Below are positions 60,045 to 64,000 of a stretch of 64,000 nt of DNA, piece after piece (position 1 is the stretch's first letter; each line of letters begins with the position of its first letter). Made by a program: the position numbers and the translations under genes. Source of the stretch: Symbiodinium natans (lineage: Eukaryota > Sar > Dinophyceae > Suessiales > Symbiodiniaceae); assembly GCA_905221605.1 (NCBI GenBank), contig CAJNDS010002246.1:252001-316000 (forward strand), given 5' to 3'. The notes under the pieces were generated by a model, which did no database searches, was not told where the DNA came from, and saw nothing but the letters and a program-made list of their open reading frames with translations.

Positions 60045-60977
60045 TAGGGGTTTAGGGTTTAGGGCTTAGGGCTTAGGGTTTAGGGTTTAGGGTTCAGGGT
60101 TTCGGGGTTTGCCGGACCCTTGGCAGGATCCTAAAAGTAGAGCTCGCAAATAGTACCCTATACTACTATTGGGTCATTTTTAGGAAACGTCAAGTGGGAT
60201 CTACCTTTTGGATCCTCCCAGGGGGTCTAGGTCTGCTCTGGTTGTTGGGGGCTCTGGGGTTCAGGGTTTTAATTTAGGGTTTAGGATTAGAGATTTGGGG
60301 TGTTAACCTTCTTTGGTTTTGTCAAGGGCTTTGTTATAGGTGGCGCTTCGGGGGGGCAACTTGTGGGACTGAACGGTAAACTCTAAACCCCAAACCCCAA
60401 ACCCCGAACCCTAAACCCTAAATCCTAAACCCGAAACCCCACCTTTACATGCTATCAAGGGCTCAAGACTCGTACCCCTAAGGTGCTACCCCTAAAGGTT
60501 TCCCTTAATATACTCCTAGTATGGCCCCAATTTTTTCAAGGGTACCACCTTAAGGGGTCCACCCTAAACCCTAAACCCTAAACCCTGAACCCTGAACCCT
60601 AAACCCTAAACCCTAGATGTTGGTACCCAAAACTCGCCACCCTAAACCCAGCAAAGCATCCTGCTCCACAGGCAGCACCGAGGCCTGGGCTCACCCTAAA
60701 CCCTAAACCCCAAACCCTAAACCCCAAACCCTAAAACCCTAAACCCTGAACCCTGAACCCTAAACCCTAAACTCTGAACCCTAAACCCTAAACCCCAGAA
60801 TTCGCTCTTGGGGGATGGGGAGTCTTTTGGGGGAACCATTCTTGAAGTCTCGGGTTCTAGGGTTTAGGGATCAGGCTCACCCTAAACCCTAAACCCTAAA
60901 CCCTAAACCCTAAACCCTAAACCCTAACCCGAAACCCTGAACCCCAAACCCTAAACCCTATACCCCAAACCCAAACG

Positions 60978-61085
60978 AGCCCTCAACAGCTCTGCCCTGG
61001 GTGCTTGGGTCACTGGAGGGCTGAGGGCCTGTGTGTTCGGTGCTTTCAGGTTCCAGGTTGGCTTAGACCTCCAAATCGCCCTACA
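60978..61085. CDS. Exon island, strand unresolved
   Basis: Plus reads LNSSALGAWVTGGLRACVFG; minus reads WRSKPTWNLKAPNTQALSPP. Between CCCTAAA arrays. Confidence 0.4.
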
Positions 61086-61127
61086 CCCTAAACCCTACAC
61101 CCTAAACCCTAGACCCTAAACCCTAAA

Positions 61128-63811
61128 CCCAACATACCACTTGTTCTTGCACTGAGACCGCTCCCACTTGAGCCATTCACTCCCATCGCTCGCTCCTGCT
61201 GGCCCATTGGAATCTGAGGCTGTCCAACTTGGTAGGCCAGCAACCACATTACAATGTACACTGTTCTAACCCTAAACCCTAAACCCTAAACCCTAAACCC
61301 GAAACCCGAAACCCTAAACCCTAACGTGGCAAAACAGAAAGGTAGCACTGTGCTGCCAGGGCTTGCCACAGGTCGTTACCCTAACCCCTGAAAGCACAAA
61401 GCCAAAATCCTAAAACCCTAAACCCTAAACCCTCAAAACCGCTAAAGGCGTTCAAACACCTAGAACCGCAAAACCCCAAACAACTCATCTGAACCCCCTA
61501 GACGCCCCTTAAACAAAACCCAAAATCTCCGAAGCCCTGAGCCCTGGCCCCGAAAAGCGTCCTAAGAACCCTCAACCCTCGACCCTCAACCCTCGACCCT
61601 CAACCCTAAACCCTAAATCCTAAACCTTAAAACCCTAAACCCTAAACCCTCAAGGCAAGGCCGGGGAACATGTTCCTAGCAGCTCGTCCGCGCCGCATTT
61701 GAGGGCCACATGTCGGCCTGAGGCGTCTCTGGGGTTTAGGGCTTGGGTTCTTAGGGGCTGTACACCCTAGCCCAAGAAAGGTTATCTAGGCTTTAGGGTT
61801 TAGGGTTTAGGGTTTAGGGTTTAGAGTGTAGGGTTTAGGGTTTGCCGTTTATATATAGTAGGATTCTATATCACCCACAACAGGCTAAAGGTTGCCTACC
61901 CAGTCCCTAAGGGTTTGGGTTTGGGGTTCAGGGCTTGACGCTTCCCTGGTTCGTCTTCATAGATTCCGCCCGTGTTGGGATTTTGGGGCTTTAGAGCCCA
62001 CCCCCCCCCCCCCCCCGTTTAGGGTTTGGGGTTGAGGGCAAACCTTGCGCCCTAAACCCTAAACCCTAAACCCTAAACAACCCTAAACCCTCAACCCCAA
62101 ACCCTGAGAAAGAGTGTCGGGGGATCCCGTGAGTTCTTCGCTAGTGCTCAGTGGCCAAGGCCTTGGGAAAAAATAAGTTAGGGTTTCGGGTTTAGGGTTT
62201 AGGGTTTAGGGTTTAGGGCTGGGGCTTTATAGGGTTGAGGCTCTAGGGTATAGGGTTGAGGGGGCCTGCTTTGCGTTTAGAAGTCTTAAGGCCGTAGAAG
62301 CAATTCGTGCAAGTAGAATTCGTAGACGTGCCAAGCCCTAAACCCTAAACCCTAAACCCTAAACCCTAAACCCTAAACCCTAAACCCTAAACCCTAAACC
62401 CTAAACCCCACAAAGTAAACGTATGGGAGTCCTGGGTCGTCACGCGTGCATGCTGGCACGTAAACAACCCCTATAAACCCTAAACCCGAAACTCTAACCC
62501 CAGCAAAAAAAAGGTTTAGGGTTTAGGGTTTAGGATTTAGGGCTCTAGGGGGGGGGGGGGGGGGGCGGCGGGTGGTCGTCCTTTCGCCTGGCCTAGCCAG
62601 GCGCCGCCAGCACCGCCAAGTCCGGCAGCGACACCCAGACCCACTGAAGAGCCAACCTTGGCTTAGGGGTTTAGGGTTTAGGGTTTAGGGTTTAGGGTTT
62701 AGGGTTTAGGGTTTAGGGTTTAGGGTTTAGGGATTTTAGGGTTTATAGGGTGTATGGGGTTTATAGGGTGTAGGGGTTTAGGAGTTTGGGGTTCAGTTCT
62801 GTTGGTGGTTTAAGGGTTGCTTAGTAGTTTGGAGTGTCAGGGTTGGCTTCAGGAACTTTTATTCAGGGTTTAGGGTTTAGGGTTTAGGGTTTAGGGTAGA
62901 GCTCATATCGGAGTTTAGGTCTAAGGGTTGCTTCACAGGCCCTTAACATGGTCCCTTACCCTCTTGATGTCTGGGCCCTTAATTAGTATAGGTATATAAG
63001 GATTACATAGCGGGTACCCGTTTAAGGGCCCGTATTTGGGGTCTGTAAATGTGAGAAAATGTTGAGGGCTTTATAAGGACCGGCAACTACATAGCTGCAA
63101 AGAGCACCGCCGCAAGCATGAACGGCCGTGTTTCCCATCGCTGCCTGCGCAGACATAGCTGGGAGCTTGAACATCGTGCAGGCGAAGTGCTCACCTTGGA
63201 GGCCAAATGAACCCTAAACCTGAAACCCTAAACCCTAAACCCGAAACCCGAAACCCTAAACCCTAAACCCTAAACCCTCATTTGGTCCCCAAGGCACAGT
63301 TGTTGAAGATCACGTCGTACTTCCACTGGCGCCGCTTGTAGGCCTCCAGCGCCTTTTGTACAACTGCTGTGCCTTCTTTCCTTACTGGTTCAGGGTTTAG
63401 GGTTTGGGGTTTTTTAGGGTTGTTTAGGGTTTTATAGGGTTTTATAGGGTTTTATAGGGTTTAGGGTTTAGCGCTTGGGCTTTCCAGTGGGTGCTGTTGA
63501 GTTAAGCTTTCGGGTAGGCCTTTGTGCTGTTGTTTTGTTTTAAGGGGCTTTGTAGCAGAATGGCGAAAAGTTGGGATGTTCCCTGTTATACTAACAGTCC
63601 TCAATAGGGACTTACATAGGGGGTACAATAGTATAACCCCTACTAAGGAGCTGTTAGGATAAAGGGGGACATCCTAAACCCTAAACCCTAAACCCTAAAC
63701 CCTAAACCCTAAAACCCGAAAAGGTTAACTAGCCAGCGCCTGGGCTTCCATGTGCGCTTCTCCTGAAACACTGTCCAGTGGGAGCCCGGCAAGTCCACGC
63801 GCTCGATCCTT
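61128..63811 (-). CDS. LRAT-like (NCEHF-type) protein, multi-exon
   Basis: Exons on minus: 63731-63811 (RIERVDLPGSHWTVFQEKRT then WKPRRWL), 63298-63376 (EGTAVVQKALEAYKRRQWKY then DVIFNN), 63045-63194 (completing C-EHF, then ACTMFKLPAMSAQAAMGNTA, VHACGGALCSYVVAGPYKAL), 62569-62664 (VGSSVGLGVAAGLGGAGGAW, Gly-rich and hydrophobic), 61655-61735 (RDASGRHVALKCGADELLGT), 61128-61235 (SDGSEWLKWERSQCKNKWYV). The spliced motif FNNCEHFA is the catalytic-cysteine motif of the LRAT acyltransferase/thiol-hydrolase family. Distal exons may belong to another gene. Introns hold family J, I and telomere-type repeats. Confidence 0.65.
62336..62408 (-). repeat. CCCTAAA array
   Basis: About 10 perfect units; a TTTAGGG array (62667-62732) lies 260 bp further on, after a G17 run (62550-62566). 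Confidence 0.95.
63195..63297 (-). other. 103 bp intron: family J introner with internal telomere-type array
   Basis: In the minus sense: AACAACT|GTGCCTTGGGGACC ... GGCCTCCAAG|GTGAGCAC. GT...AG ends, a GTG direct repeat at both ends, family J inverted repeats, and about 60 bp of TTTAGGG/TTTCGGG inside. Removal joins AAC AAC T to GT GAG CAC TTC, giving N-N-C-E-H-F. Confidence 0.85.
63573..63673. mobile_element. Family B element running into a CCCTAAA array
   Basis: Left end TTGGGATGTTCCC intact; the right end GGGGGACATCCTAAACCC merges into the array at 63670-63713. Confidence 0.85.
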
Positions 63812-64000
63812 AGGGTTTAGGGTTTAGGGTTTAGGGTTTAGGGTTTAGGGTTTAGGGTTTAGGGCTACTGGCCTAATACAGGGAACCCAGAACCCCAAAA
63901 AAGTACATAAGTATACCTCTGAACAGCCAAGTATCTGGATGCCGCCAGGGTTGGCACCAATAGCACAAGCTTTGTATGGGCCCACATCACCAGTGTAAAT

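Overview
This is eukaryotic DNA, most likely from a dinoflagellate of the Symbiodiniaceae type (inference). Three things point there: TTTAGGG/CCCTAAA telomere-type repeats scattered on both strands over the whole 64 kb; three proteins built from a 41-residue RCC1-like repeat (AFAAIRADGSVVTWG...GGDSSAVQDQLKNVQQVQAS) behind a ubiquitin-like N-terminus, an architecture I associate with Symbiodinium; and very small GC-rich exons cut up by short introns made of inverted-repeat elements. No prokaryotic genes, operons, rRNA, tRNA, CRISPR arrays or viral genes were found.

Layout. The window is a mosaic of three components: (i) islands of 40-200 bp of GC-rich unique sequence that read as exons, (ii) telomere-type arrays of 20-270 bp in both orientations, and (iii) about eleven families of 90-130 bp inverted-repeat elements (called families A-K here) that look like MITEs or introners. 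Blocks of exon islands follow one another: minus strand about 0.1-13.8 kb (with glycosyltransferase-like motifs), plus strand about 14.7-17.0 kb, minus about 17.6-21.3 kb (a coiled-coil protein), plus about 21.5-30.9 kb, the minus RCC1-like pseudogene A (31.2-32.5), plus 33.2-36.0, the minus RCC1-like gene B (36.56-38.14), plus 38.4-39.3, then mixed short blocks to 52 kb, the minus RCC1-like pseudogene C (53.65-54.53), plus islands at 55.6 and 58.0-58.3, and a minus LRAT-like gene at about 61.1-63.8 kb. Strand is secure only where a motif, a long frame or a splice join supports it. Many GC-rich islands are open on both strands, and this is stated entry by entry.

Main result. The telomere-type arrays are not a chromosome end. 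They sit inside introns and alternate in orientation. Several are flanked by short direct repeats like insertions: 19 bp at 36602/36657, 14 bp at 42810/42888 and 48486/48543, 9 bp at 11513/11560, 6 bp at 55749/55795. Three introns can be checked by reading across them. At 63195-63297 removal of a family J element containing a telomere-type array restores an NCEHF motif (LRAT family). At 36611-36676 removal of a 66 bp intron containing TTTAGGG units restores the RCC1-like repeat frame. At 58147-58252 a family C element flanked by GTAAG copies is removable in frame. Two paralogous segments (53473-53665 and 55737-56090) differ by presence or absence of arrays at three sites. Together this suggests introner-like insertions, and telomere-type repeats inserted at or grown from them, acting as an ongoing source of introns.
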